Below are positions 49,275 to 61,486 of a stretch of 64,000 nt of DNA, in pieces (position 1 is the first letter of the stretch; the number at the start of each line of letters is the position of its first letter). Position numbers and translations under genes: made by a program. The notes beneath the pieces were generated by a model. The model ran no database searches and was not told the DNA's origin. It saw nothing but the letters and a program-made list of their open reading frames with translations. Source of the DNA: Lathyrus oleraceus (lineage: Eukaryota > Streptophyta > Magnoliopsida > Fabales > Fabaceae); assembly GCF_024323335.1 (NCBI RefSeq), contig NC_066581.1:185086830-185150829 (forward strand), written 5' to 3'.

Positions 49275-50246
49275 GTTGGTTCTCAAACTCATTGAATGTA
49301 ATGATCCTACTCCCTCTCCAAACTTTGATTTTCATGTGTTTGAAGTTGAGGAAGAGAATGATGATGAAGAAGTATCTGATGAGTTATCCAGTTTGCTTGA
49401 GCACGAGGAAAAGTCATTCAGCTGTTTGAAGAGCAGATTGAATTAGTCAACTTGGGTTCTGAGGATGATGTGAAGGAAGTCAATATTGGGTCTCAATTGT
49501 GTCCAGAAACTAAGAAGGGGTTGGTTGATCTTCTTCGAGAGTATTCTGATGTGTTTTCTTGGTCCTATCAAGATATGCTTGATTTGGATTCCATGATTGT
49601 GGAGTGTAGATTGCCTTTGAAGCCAGAATGCCCGCCGGTCAAGCAGAAGTTGAGAAGAACTCATCCTGATATGGCAGTAAAGATTAAGGAGGAAGTGCAG
49701 AAGCAGATTGATGATGGTTTCCTTGTTACCTCCGAGTATCCACAATGGGTGGCCAATATTGTGCTTATTCCTAAGAAAGATGGAAAAGTCTGTATGTGTT
49801 GATTACAGAGATTTGAATAAATCCAGTCTGAAAGATGATTTTCGTCTACCACACATTGATATATTGGTAGACAATACAGCCAAATTCAAAGTCTTTTCGT
49901 TTATGGACGAATTTTCCCGTTATAATCAGATCAAGATGGCACCCGAAGATATGGTGAGGACCACATTCATTACACCTTAGGGAATATTCTATTATTGAGT
50001 GATGCCTTTCGGTCTGAACAATAATGGTGCAACGTACCATAGAGCTATGACCATTCTTTTCCACGATATGATGCATAAAGAAATTGAGGTATATGTTGAT
50101 GATATGATTGCTAAATCAAGTGATAAAGAAGAGCGTGTTGAGCATTTGTTGAAGTTATTCCAGCGTTTGAGGAAATATAAACTCCACTTGAATCCCAATA
50201 AGTGTACTTTTGGTGTTCGTTATGGTAAGTTGTTGGGCTTCATTGT
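49275..50246 (+). pseudogene. Ogre B1 reverse transcriptase, cut by Athila insertion
   Basis: An acidic leader (ELSSLLEHEE, frame shifted) leads to 49452-49802 with LRREYSDVFSW-like LLREYSDVFSWSYQDM, LPLKPECPPVKQKLRRT and IPKKDGKV. A frameshift near 49800 leads to VDYRDLNKSSLKDDF and FSFMDEFSRYNQIKMAPEDM, a stop at 49978, then MPFGLNNNGATY and the intact catalytic EVYVDDMIAKS (about 50090). The frame ends at LNPNKCTFGVRYGKLLGFIV because the Athila LTR begins at 50247. The thumb, RNase H and integrase of this element are not found further right in the window. Confidence 0.87.
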
Positions 50247-51832
50247 TGATACGTCTCGTGACTGTATATAGAATATAGTCTATCGGGTACTTGACTGCAA
50301 GTGCACAGTCCAGTCGTTTTAGTTTTAAAAGATGTCGAACCCACAAGGACCGATGGTCAAACTAATGCTACCGACGTTACTATGTTTAGCTAAGGGAATG
50401 CTTTTTAGAAGTTTGGGTGAAGAAAATTAAATCTAAGGGAAGTTAAGTTTTAAGAAAGTATTAATAGAAGGATATCAGTATGCAACGCATTAATCGTCAG
50501 GGATTCGATAAGTCACTGGTGTATAATTTAAGTACCAAATATCTTTCAGTAGAAAATACTTATTTAAAAGGCTTTATCTCACACTCTCGTGATTGTTGAT
50601 TTGGACTATACCTTTAAGTCAGAATGTACGCTCTCGCTGTCTCATTTGAAGTTAAAAATACTTTTTGAAAATAAATAAGTTCTAATTGCTTTTAAAGTGC
50701 TCTCACTGTTTTTAAAATCAATGCCTAGTTTTTACTATCCAGTTCGACCCTGACGCTCTCGCGATTGTCGGTTCTCACCTTAGTTAATTTCCCACTCTCG
50801 TGGCAAAATCGTATTAAATAGCTTCTCACTCTTGTGACAAAGTTAATTAAATTTAAATTAAAAACCACAGCCAAAAAGACTGTTTGAGGAAAGAAGTTTT
50901 ACACCGATTATTATTAAATCTCGTCTAATTAAATTGTTACATACCGATACCAGTAGTTTAGCCGGACATGTTAAACAATGCAAACACAGATAAACATAAA
51001 CAGATCAACAATAAAGCAAACATGATTACAGTAATAACAAAGCAATAGCAATTGAATAAAACCTGGAAATTGGATTAGTAGAATACGCTGAATCGTGAAG
51101 TACTTGAGCAGTCCTTCACAGGTCGGTAGGATTCTGCCTCTTCAAAATAATAGCTTAACCTAAATTAAATAAATTGTAGTAGTTACCCAGTGTAGGAAAC
51201 TACTACTTTGGCTAAATGAAAAGAGGAAAGGAAAAAGGGAAAATCAAATCTCTGAACGGTAAAAGAAAATAATGTTGCTGAAGAAAAATAAAAGACAAAA
51301 TAGAATTGCTGTGAAAAAATGCAGAGAGAAAAAGGTCTTCAAAGCTGGCTTCCGAGAGAAAAATTAAGCGTCCCCCGTAGGTTTCCAACTTCCATCCTTT
51401 TATATCCCACATTAGGTCATGGCAGTTGAGAGAAAGAAGGATGACTTGGTTGAATGAGGAATCCACGGGAAAGTGGTTGAGGAACGAGAATTAAGGGCCT
51501 GTTGGATCACTTCTGTTGACAGTTTCAAAGCGCTGATTTTAGCCGCGTGACGTTCGTGATGGGCCTGTGACGGTCGTGACGGTCGTGACATGCTTTGTGA
51601 CGGTCGTCACATTCACAAAGTTTGTATTCTCGGTTTTTCTATTTTTCTGCTGCTTTCTCTTCTGTTTCTTCTTCTTTGCATTCCTTTTCTATACTTTGCT
51701 CATTTAAGCATGGGGATTGAAATACCTGCAAAAATAACTTGAACACTTGCGGAATAATCGGAATATAAATGAAAGTGTTACAATTTTTTAGAGTAAATCA
51801 AGGCAAATATACGATGTATTTTCGCGTCATCA
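50247..51832 (-). repeat. 3' LTR of minus-strand Athila element
   Basis: On + it starts TGATACGTCTCGTGAC and ends CGCGTCATCA; in transposon sense it starts TGATGACGCGAAAATACATCG. It is followed by the Athila polypurine region (51833-51872; minus TTGAGGACAAGCAAAG, GTTTAGGGGAGTT). It contains a cluster of GTGACGGTCGTCAC-type palindromes at 51546-51613 and a minus-strand TATA box GATATAAAAGG at about 51395-51406. I see no matching LTR on the right, so the element is incomplete. The 5 bp before it are ATTGT. Confidence 0.85.
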
Positions 51833-52838
51833 AACTCCCCTAAACTTGAATCTTTGCTTGTCCTCAAGCAAATAAAATTTGAAAACACTAGTTAAACGCG
51901 AATACATAACACATTTCCAATTCGTACATGGTTGTTAGGTACTTCGCTAAGATGACAGATACTCATGTAAAACACTAAAGATACAGTGACGACACAAGCA
52001 ATAAGCATTAACATAGATCTCTCCTTTGTACAAACCAGTTCGAATCATGCTATTATAGCTCAACCTAGTGCTTCTTGTTCCTATTTCACTCGGTTTCATC
52101 TAGCACAATCACATTAAGCCCTTTTCCTGCACACGCACTTAGTGAAGTAGCCGATTAGTGACTTTGATCCTTTTTTTTGCACGGGGTCTGGTACACTAGT
52201 GTGGTACCCCTTTATATATCCCATTTGAAGGTTGTGGGGGATCTAACCGTAGTTCGCCCTACCGAGTCCAGTACTAGGTACCTCTGAACTAACCAGCCGG
52301 GTTTTTTTCGTTCCTTCCTTTTGTATATCTTGCAACCGTTTGTATGGTGCATTTTTCAATTTCTCTGGCAGAAGTATGAAGGATTTTCTTAATTCGTAGG
52401 CATCAATCACATATATTCATCGGCTCTTCACATGGTTTGTGCTTAAGACGGTGTTGACTGCTAGTATAAACTACTAGGGGTTAATCTAGAATGGAGACTT
52501 TAGGTATTGGTATAATGGGTATTCAAACTGATCTCGTAAAAGTGAGAGATCTAAGGTGTCAGGACGGTATCAATCTTGTTAGATTTTTCTCAGTTTCCAA
52601 ACAGAACCTCTGTAAGACAACCTATATACTCGTAGGGTATGCATTTAACTTAAAAACAAAAAATTTGTTATGGAAAATTAGATATAAATGAATGAACGAT
52701 TAGATAAAGACAAAAAAAAATTGTTATGGCTAAAAATAGAAACAAGTAAAGGAAAGATAAGGATTTCCTCCCACATTTAAACAAAGCATTGTCCTCAATG
52801 CAACAATATAAAGAAAAGGGGAAGAAACACGAAGACCA
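51833..52838 (-). other. Athila 3' untranslated region
   Basis: No gene seen. Besides the polypurine region next to the LTR, a second tract-like block lies at about 52764-52802 (minus: TTGAGGACAATGCTTTG, AATGTGGGAGGA), directly after the ATHILA ORF. Confidence 0.65.
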
Positions 52839-54212
52839 CTACTCGTCATCACGACGTTGGCCTCTGCGCGCTCTGGCCATTGCTCGTGCACGCTCGCTTC
52901 TTCCTCGCTGGGTAGGATCCAACCCCACATGCTGAGTGTACTCCTGGATGGCCTCAACGCAATGTGTCAGGGCACTCATCTCTTCGGAAAGCTCCGACAT
53001 CCCCTGGTCGTGCCAGTTTGCATAGTCGTGTTGATCCCTCTGTATCTGCTGGATCGTTTGCATCATTTCTGTATGGCGCTCCTCTATCCTCTAGTTGTGT
53101 CGCAACATCTCAGCGTAGATGTCTTCCATGGTAGCGGGTCGTCGCTCATTTCTTCACTGGCCTCGGGAAGATGTCTTCGCAGCGTACTCAGGAGGTGGCT
53201 ATGGCATTTCTCTGTCAAGTTCCTCTTCGACTTCATCTGCTCCATTATTAGGATCTCCTTCATTTGGCTCAGGGGCGTTCAGATCAAAAATCCAATTCGC
53301 CATATTCTGCAGATCTGTACGGTTCCTGTTGGGCATGATGATGCTTCGAACTATCTTGTTCCTAACCACAGGATGGTATTTCCCGTCGTCTCTTGCCTTG
53401 ATGAGGTGCGAGGAACGAGAATAGTCGATGTTGAGGAACTCGGCTGGCAAGGCGTGTAAGTCGGCGAGCCTATCCTCTAGATTCAGGTCTAATGCTATGG
53501 AGGTGATGATTCCTCCAAAATAGAACGCATGACTGCCTCTCATGCATGCAGCCTGTATGTTGGCCAATAGGAATGGGGTGGCATTGAACGCCACCGGGGT
53601 GAACACACAGTGAAGAAAGAAGAGCTCCTTAGAGTTTACCTTGTGATTGTTGACTCTTCTGAAAACCGTGTGCCCTAAGACTCGGTGGAAATATCTTATA
53701 GTTTGATTGTGGATGTAAGTTGCGTTGAGCGCATCCTAACTTGTGACGTTCATATTGGTAAGGCTATGCCACACTCCAAATGTTATTTCTGACCATCCGT
53801 CAGGGATATAGCAGTGAACTCCCTCTCCATGTCAGATGCCAAGCATTCGCGCTATTTGAGTTTGGTTCAGGGAATACTCGGTACCGAACATTCTAAATAT
53901 GGCGACTCCGTTGAGAAACTGGGTTGCACCAGGAGGGGTAATATAGGAGAATGAACTCAGGAATTCCAAGGTCAACGCCTCATAAGTTGGTTGCGGTTTG
54001 GTGCAAAGCTGCGTCAAACTGGAGTTGTTCAGCATCCATTCCACGCCATCTGAAAGTCCCAGCTCCGTCAGACATTCGTTATCAATATACCTCGTAGCTT
54101 GGACTGAACGTTGATAGAACCTGAGGTAGTTGTCTCTCTGTCTCTCGTTGGCTTCTCCATTCCTAAATACGATATTTGAGAGGTCGGGAGCAGCTCTCTC
54201 TTGATGGGCCAT
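52839..54212 (-). pseudogene. ATHILA-type ORF, nearly full length, broken
   Basis: Minus-strand frames 53832-54212, 53199-53606 and 52839-53066, with connecting sequence, form one degraded protein. The start MAHQERAAPDLSN at 54212 is followed by FYQRSVQATRYID, LTLEFLSSFSY and IARMLGI, then IHNQTIRYFHRVLGHT, CMRGSHAFYFGG, NWIFDLNAPEP and a C-terminal coiled-coil (MMQTIQQIQRDQ, EMSALTHCVEAIQEY) ending in an arginine-rich tail. It resembles the ATHILA ORF family (PF03078-like) by memory. Function is unknown. At least three stops interrupt it. A TATA box and palindrome cluster lie upstream (54393-54600). Confidence 0.75.
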
Positions 54213-54392
54213 TTAGTGTGCGTTTATGAAAATATAGTTTTTGGTGGGAGAGATGGATTTCGTGAGTTATAAGGTACTCATACGTTTCTCGCTTAAAAGG
54301 ATGTGAAGAAAGGGTTAATAGAGAAAAGAGTGGTGTGAGTGGGATTGTTAAGGCAAGTAGGATGATTAGATGAAGAAGAAGACAGGAAGTGC

Positions 54393-54600
54393 GCCTGTTT
54401 TTATAGGCGCGCCCTCTGGATTCGTGACGATCGTCACAGGGAGGTTAGGGTCGTCACACGTAATGGTAGCGTAAGGGTCGTCTGCAACGGTCATCTGTGT
54501 GTAACGGTCATCTGCTTAATGTGTGATAGGTGTGGTGTATCCGTGACGGGCGTCACGCCTCTGTGACGGGCGTCACACTACATGTGACAGTCGTCACATG
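54393..54600 (-). promoter_or_regulatory. Possible internal promoter of ATHILA ORF
   Basis: The minus strand carries GTGACGCCCGTCAC-type palindromes (54541-54597, 54424-54437) and then GGCGCGCCTATAAAAACAGG, a good TATA box (about 54398-54408) flanked by an inverted repeat GCGCCT/AGGCGC, about 190 bp before the ORF start at 54212. The same palindrome type occurs in this element's LTR, also upstream of a TATA box. It could be an internal promoter or a leftover LTR piece. Confidence 0.5.
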
Positions 54601-54865
54601 CAACTTTCACAATTTTTTTGGAAAACAGGCCAAAAAGTATTTGAGCAGTAACTCAGTAGTAATGATAGCATTAACACAGTACGGCAGCAGTATAAAAGTA
54701 GTATGGAATTAACAACAGTAAAAATAAAATGATTGGTAAATTGAATTTATTATAGAAGCAAAAAGAAATAACAATGTTATTTAAATTAAATTAAAAGATT
54801 AAAGTTAAATGTAACATTAAAAGAAATAATAACAATAAAAGTGCTAAATAATAGCAATAAAAGTG

Positions 54866-54905
54866 CTCCCTCCCCACACTAAAACATAGCAGTGTCCTCA
54901 TTGCT
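54866..54905 (-). other. Polypurine-like block after the second ATHILA ORF
   Basis: The minus strand reads AATGAGGACACTGCTATG followed by TTTTAGTGTGGGGAGGGAG, the same type as 52764-52802. Between it and 54600 the sequence is AT-rich with no gene. Confidence 0.55.
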
Positions 54906-54973
54906 TTAATGTGAGTAGGAGAGGTCAGCGGTCGATGTAATCAGCCACGGTTCTGTCCCAAAGCAGCTACAGT

Positions 54974-55774
54974 CTAGTTCAAGTGATCAAAATGTTCGAC
55001 AGCTGCATCCATTAGGCCTAAGACATCAAGGCGCATGCTCTTTACTTCTTCTTTCACATTGGTAATGTCAGTTTGGAAACCATCCAGACGGGTAAGGATT
55101 ATGGCAAGATTTTCTGCATAGGATAGAAGTTCTGGTTCATCTATGTTATAGTAGTTTTGAGGGGTTTCAGGGTCAGATTCATCAACAGGGATAGGGTCAT
55201 CTAAATACTCATATATAGGCGGTGTCTCAGGAGGTGATGGGGGAGCAATGTGGTGTACATCTAAATCATAAAGCCAGTTATTTCGATTATGAACACTTAT
55301 TCTCTCATGGTTTGGTAAGGTAAACAGTTGGACAACTTTTTTATTAATTAGGTAATCAAAAGTGTCCGGCCCAGGGTTTCCTATGATTCTACGGTTAAAG
55401 CAAAATTCAATGTCCATGGGTCAAATGTGTCCAAACGGTATATGCTCGTAAAGTGGGCGTCTAAGTCCAATGGCATCAGCTATCATGGTTACTAGGCCGC
55501 CTATTATGATTGGGGTGCGATTGTTCTTTGCAAGGTGAATGAATCTTTCCATCATAAATGTCACAACATTGACATGTCGACCTTGGTCGACACAAAGTAA
55601 GATGAAAAGTTTATTTCGTGACACTATGGTGTTGTTCGCTTCTTTTCCAAACAGGGTATGGGCTAGTATTTTATGGAAGTAGCGGAGAGAAGGGTTGTGT
55701 ATCATTTGGGAGTGCATCCCGTTTGGGTTAGGGTGGTAGTCTCTGTCGCTACGCAAAAAATACAGAGTCTCCAT
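54974..55774 (-). pseudogene. Second ATHILA-type ORF, 5'-truncated
   Basis: Frames 55421-55774 and 54974-55417 are in register around one stop (55421-55423). MIHNPSLRYFHKILAHTLF aligns with IHNQTIRYFHRVLGHTVF of the first ORF; LFILLCVDQGRHVN, IIIGGLVTMIADAIGL, NNWLYDLDVHHI and the C-terminal helix (AENLAIILTRLDGFQTDI) also correspond. The N-terminal half of the family is missing. The apparent start METLYFLRS overlaps a stretch resembling the tRNA-Arg primer site (minus TGGAGACTCTGTA, 55761-55773), so the start is probably chimeric and not the original. Function unknown. Confidence 0.65.
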
Positions 55775-56607
55775 TGGTTTTTATTTATTACAAAGGAAAG
55801 GGAAAATATCGAGAAAACCCTAAAGTATGGTCATCACAACCACGAACAGGTTCGGAAGTCGGTTATGCAAGGGAAAGGTATTAGCACCCCTCACATCCAT
55901 GGTACTCCATGGGAACCATCTAGGATGTTTGCGCTTAAGTGTGTGTTGTTTATTGAATGCTTGCTTGCCAAAGGTTTGCGGGGTGGGGGTAGATTTTAAA
56001 TTAGTGTGCTCACCAAGGAATGGATCCTCGTGCCTACGTATGCTCACTTGTTGAAGTGAGAAATCAGAGCTTTCGTAGTTCGTGGGTTTAAAATTGTTTG
56101 GTTGGTTTTGTTGATTTTATTACCTTGAAGAAGGGTTTTCGATGGGGTCGCCCTAAGGCTCAAAAAAAAGGTTTGAATGCGTTGAGTTGTTTTTAAGTTT
56201 TAAAGAAAGTGTTATTGATTTCAGATTTCACTAAAGACTATGGATAAAGGTGAATACCTCAAACTACCAAGCCAAACGTCTTGTGTTCGAAGCATTCAGA
56301 ATGAGTGTAGGAAAGCTCTAGTCTCATCCCTTCTTTATCGCTTAAGACTCGTGACATACGGTCCTAATCGCCATTTATTGTGTTTTTGAATTTGATTTGG
56401 AAAAGGAGACTACTAGACGTTGGATCAAGGGTTTGCTTATTGAGTTTGACTTGAAAAAGAGACCGCTTGACGTTGGATCAAGGGTTTGATTATTGGTTGC
56501 GAAATGGTGTGCGATCCTAATGCTTATGGAGTAGCTAACAAGCAATAAAAGAAAACGAGTAAATGCATACATGAGAAAGGGGAGAGGGGTACATGTAAAT
56601 TATAAGG
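55775..56607 (-). repeat. Fragment of a minus-strand Ogre/Tat-type LTR (3' part)
   Basis: No gene. In minus sense it carries the U5-like blocks seen in the Ogre-type LTRs: CGAACTACGAAAGCTCTGAT, CATACGTAGGCACGAGG and GGGTGCTAATACCTTTCCC near the end, then AATAAATAAAAACC and a primer-site-like TGGAGACTCTGTA. It contains a 54-bp tandem duplication (56388-56441, 56442-56495). Confidence 0.6.
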
Positions 56608-59600
56608 TGTAATACCCTAATTTTGACCCTAAGATCCCTCATGGCATTATATCATTGCTCATTGCATTGCCTCAAGGATCATAGCATGTGTGGCTCCTTA
56701 ACCCTAGGGTTGGGACTTGTGTGAGTCGGTTTGAGACCACCAAGCATGCTTGAATTGTATATTATTTCTTTTTCTTATTTTTTTTACTAACCAAAAGCAC
56801 AAAAATATGTCACTAACTCTTCTTGTTTTGAAGCTCAAGCAATCATGAGATCCCCTGCTCCTATGCTCAATGAAATGGCTAGATGAAGATGAAAGCAAGC
56901 ATGACAATGGTTCACAAAGTTCCTAATCATCATATATGTCTCCAAAGTATCTCAATTTTCCAATTTGATCAAGATAAACCAAAGGGCTTGAGGATTGTTT
57001 CCCAAGGAAACCCTAATTCAACTGTGTGTTGACTGTGCCTTGCTCATGAAGCAACCTCAACCTATGATCAAATTTAATCAAGGGAAGTTATTTCATTCAC
57101 TATTTTATACATATATGAGCTTATGTGAGTATCCTAAATCATTCATTCATCAAGATTTGAAGTTTGGCCTTGAGAAGTTGACCAGTCAAGTCATCTGACT
57201 AAACTGAGGATCCCTAGGACCTAACTTTTGATGTGTTTGTCAAATGAAGATGACCCCAAGAAACAAAAATGTTCTTAAGAACCATATGAACAACTTTAAT
57301 GTTCATAAAAAATTCATTTGAAACTTGGAAGGTCATCATTCATTTCAAAACATTATAGGTCATTTTCCCTTAAACCCTAATTTTAGGTCAACTTCCCAAG
57401 GACCTAACTTCTATATTTTTTATGATTTTGAGGTTAGACAAATTGAATTGGAAAGCTTAAGATGTATACTTCAAATTTTATGTTGGACAAAATTTCATAA
57501 TCCTAAAAGAAACACATGTGATAATACAAAACATTATAGGTCACTTTGGACCAAAACCATTGAATTTGAAAAATGTCCAACTTCAAGTGCCCATAAATTT
57601 CTCATTAAAAATCTAAGTGATGCAAAATTTAAGTCCAAATTTATTATCTTGAAAAGATCTATAACTTTGATGTTGGAGGTTTTTCCATTTGAGGCTTTCA
57701 TCATTGAAATAGAAGGGCTTGAAGTTGGTCACTTTTGGCAAAATCTTTCAAAGGGAACCTAGACATGTTTTGTACCTCAAACTTCAAGGCCAATTTTCAT
57801 AAATTTCCAAACTCCAAATGGATTTTTGCCCAACATAGCTTTTATTCCTTATGTCAAGACCTTTCCAACCATTACTCGCATGACCATGTTTGGATTTTCC
57901 ATATGGGACTTTCAAAGAGATGAATGTTTAGGTTCAATTATGCAATTCACTTTGTAACTTCATGCACAAGCTAACAGCAGGCCTTGTACACGTCCAAACC
58001 AGCAGAAAATGATATCAGCTTGCATTTCCATCCAATTTTGGGCCTCACATGCGCCTGTACAGGCCCATGCATGGAGGATCCAATTCTCATGCACACGAGC
58101 ATTTCACTTGCTTGCTTCATCTCCAGCTATAAATACATGGCATTGCTCATTCAAATCTCAACCTCAAGGTGATCTGAAAGGCTGCTGAAGTGAAAACTCA
58201 ACCTTACTCAAAGGAATTTCCACTTTTCATTTTTCAAATTCAAGCTTGAATTTCAACTTCCAATTCCTTAGCCTTGCATCCTCATCATCTCAAGATCAAA
58301 GTGGAAGCAAGAATTTGAGCAGATCGTGCTGTTTAAAGCTGCACTTCAAAGGTATACCATCAAACTGTTTTGATCTAAAGCTTGCTATACAATGTGAATT
58401 TCTCCTGTTTGAACTGTTTTCTGAAGTCCTCGAGCCAGAGGCAGGCCAGTGGTGGTCTTGATTTCATGATTTGAACCATTTCAGTTTGCATACCTTAAAT
58501 TTCAAGCTTAGATTTCTCACTTAGTAGAAACATTGAGCACAATCCAAGGTTACAGGGGTAATGTACATCACCCCATCTTCATTTTGGCACCACGCTTGTT
58601 TATTTTCATTGAGCTGCAAAAACCTGCACCCGGTGGGCGGAAGTTGTTTGCTGACCGGAGAAGATGGTGGTTTCCACCACCATCCCCACGTGGATGACTC
58701 CAAGCCTTTGGATCTCTCTCATTTGTTCTAATCGTGGTTGTGCGTGCGTTTGACTTATTTTAATACCTCATGTTGCGCGCTTGACCAAGACCATGGTGAG
58801 ACCGCGCCTCTGAGCCTTTGGATATAGCCACGTCATTTAATGAATTCAATCCAATGGACGCTGGTTTTTCCTATTTTCTATTTTCTGTTTTATTTTCTTT
58901 TAATTCCTTTCAATTTCAAAAATTCATAACTATTTTATTTGGAGTCACAAAAATATGAGACCAATGGCAAAAAAAATCTTGAAAAATCTAGTTTCATAAT
59001 CTGATTTTTAATTATTTTTGTGACTTCATTTAATATTTTTTTGTGAATTATTTTGTTTTTAATAGTTTTTAATTCATTTTAAATACTTTTTGATATCTGA
59101 AAATTCCAAAAATATTTTCTTAACACATATGGATCATGATAAGTCAATGAAAAATGGTCTCATCAATTTCTTAATTGATTTGAGATTAATTTGAGATTTT
59201 AATTCATTTGTGTTATTTTTCTTTGTTTTTAATTGTTTTAAAATAGTTTCTGTTTTAAAAAATTGTTGAAAAAATTTGTCAAACCTTGTTTGACCATGTT
59301 AGACCTATGATGATTCAATTGGACTTGTTGAAGTTGATTTGAATTGAATTTGAGGTTTGACCATATTTTGTTCATTTTATTTTATGTTTTATTTTAATTC
59401 CAAAACAATATGTTTTACTTTGTTGACTTATAATCTTCATTTCTCTTCTGTTTTACATTGGTTGATGATGATTTGACTCACATTTGATCATTGTGTTTTG
59501 ATTATTTCATTTGAATTCTCCTTTTATTCATTTCATCTTCATCTCACTTCTTCTTTTTATTTTGGCCAATGAGTTAATGATTTGTGGTTGGTTTTGACAT

Positions 59601-61462
59601 ATGAGAGGCTTAACCTTCTTTGATCCAAATCAAACTCAACTTGATCAAAGATCAAGTGAGTTACTTTGTGCTCAAGATAGGTTGTTTCTTGATCAAGTAA
59701 AAAACCTAAAGTCCATACAAGGCTTTCCTTTTTTCTTTTGGCATGGCAAGTTGTAGGAGCTTGGCTTACTAGTCATGATCTCTAACTTGTGTTTATTTGC
59801 CTGTAGTTTTATTGACCGGCCTCAGATAGGTGTGACTACTACATTAGTCCACTTACGATTGCTTAACATAGCGCTAAATTGTCTTATGACACACTAACAT
59901 TAACTACTAATTACTAACTTTAATTCAAGCATTTAATTTCTTGCAATTTACTTTAATGCAATTTACTTTCTTGCTCATTTATTCATATTGCTTTTTACTT
60001 TGCTCACTTGAGCACATATTTTATGTTTAAGCCATTTTCCCTTTGCTCATTTGAGCTCATTATTGTATATAAATATATTGTTGTTTTGTGTTTGTTTTGT
60101 CTTTGTTTGTGTGAACCCAATGCAAAAAGGAGAAAGGACTTAGAATTAGGATCTTACCTATGCTTAAAGGAGTTCGAGAGCAACTAGGCCTCATGCCTTT
60201 AGAATGCTAAACTTGTTGAAGAGCAACTAGGCCTCATGCCTTTAGAATATGCGAAATCTTAAAGTTGACTTCAAAGGACCCCTAATCTAAACTCATTCTT
60301 TGTCCATTACTCTTGTTGTGTTGTGAACTTTTTGATGTTTGCTATTGTGTGATAGGGATTCCATCTTGAGATAGTAAGAAGGACCATTGTCATGAGTAGC
60401 CAAGTTAAGAGATACAAGCCAAATGGAGATCCTAGGAGCTTGAATATAATATTTGTTTTGATTGCTTGTTGCTTGCTAAGTCCAAAGGAAAGGAGCATCT
60501 TGAATCATATTTATGATCTCAAGAAAGGGAACTCCAAAGGTTTTATCTCTTCTCTTATCTTTGCATGTTTAGGACTACCCTTTCTCTTCTTCTCACTCTA
60601 ACCCAAGCCAAACTCATTTTGTGCAAACTTTGACATTGTTTTCAAACTAGAAACCTAGGCCTTGTGCCTTTGATTTTTCAAACTCTTTCCATTAATACTT
60701 ATTATGAATGAACCTTAAGTCAACTTTGGCTTCATTTTGTAAATACTTCTAAATTATAAATACAACTCACTTCAAGTTGTTTTTGTGGTTCCAATGGCCA
60801 CCTTTTGCTAAAAACTTTTTTTCATAAACATTAGTCATAGGTTTGAGTTATCATAGTGGTTGATGTAAACCTCACCTTATCCTTAGTGATTGGACTATAA
60901 GTCTTCCATACTTATTATAGGGTTAACCCCTCACTAGTATGTTGAAGCTCTCCTCACATGGTGGATTGTTGGTTTAGGTTGAGTTTTCTCCCTTTGATAA
61001 CAAAAGACCTTAAGGCTTTTGACCAAATCAATTCACCAATCTTTTGTGATTTTTACCCCGAACTACGAGGTTTTGATCCTACCTTTGTGATGGTACGTAG
61101 GCAATGGGTTTATCCATTCAAACAACAAATTTGTAAATATAATGTACATTCTCTCCTCATCCCTCCAATCTTGTTTGCACATATTTTCACAAATACCAAC
61201 CTACAATACACATCTTGCAAAAAGGGCTCCCTTAAAGTACTAAGGATGTTTTGGGTGCTTAAAACCTTCCCATTTCATAACCAACCCCCTTACCTAGATC
61301 TCTGACATTTTTATTAGTTTTTGATTTGTTAAAACTTCTTACTTGGCTTTTGTTCGCTTTTTAGCCTTTCCTTTGGACAAATAAAAGTGCGGCGGCGACT
61401 CGAATTATATGCTTACTTTTGGTTTAATTAATAAGCCATAAGGTAACGAATACCCCGCTACA
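56608..61462 (+). repeat. Ogre-type 5' LTR B2 (about 4.9 kb)
   Basis: Starts TGTAATACCCTAATTTTGACC, ends CCCCGCTACA, 6 bp before a canonical primer site. It is homologous to LTR B1 over its length but clearly diverged. No polypurine tract precedes it, so it is a 5' LTR of a separate element, not the 3' LTR of B1. It contains a 28-bp direct repeat (60178-60205, 60221-60248). The 145-codon frame at 57325-57762 is LTR sequence, not a gene. Confidence 0.85.
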
Positions 61463-61468
61463 GAAAAG

Positions 61469-61486
61469 TGGCGACTCTGCTGGGGA
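61469..61486 (+). other. Primer binding site of element B2, tRNA-Arg type
   Basis: TGGCGACTCTGCTGGGGA, identical to the site at 25735. Confidence 0.9.

Noticed and set aside
57325..57762. 145-codon hypothetical protein
   Set aside because: Lies inside LTR B2, aligns with non-coding LTR B1 and resembles no known family.
56608..61462. 3' LTR of element B1
   Set aside because: No polypurine tract precedes it, a primer site and leader follow it, and it is too diverged from LTR B1.
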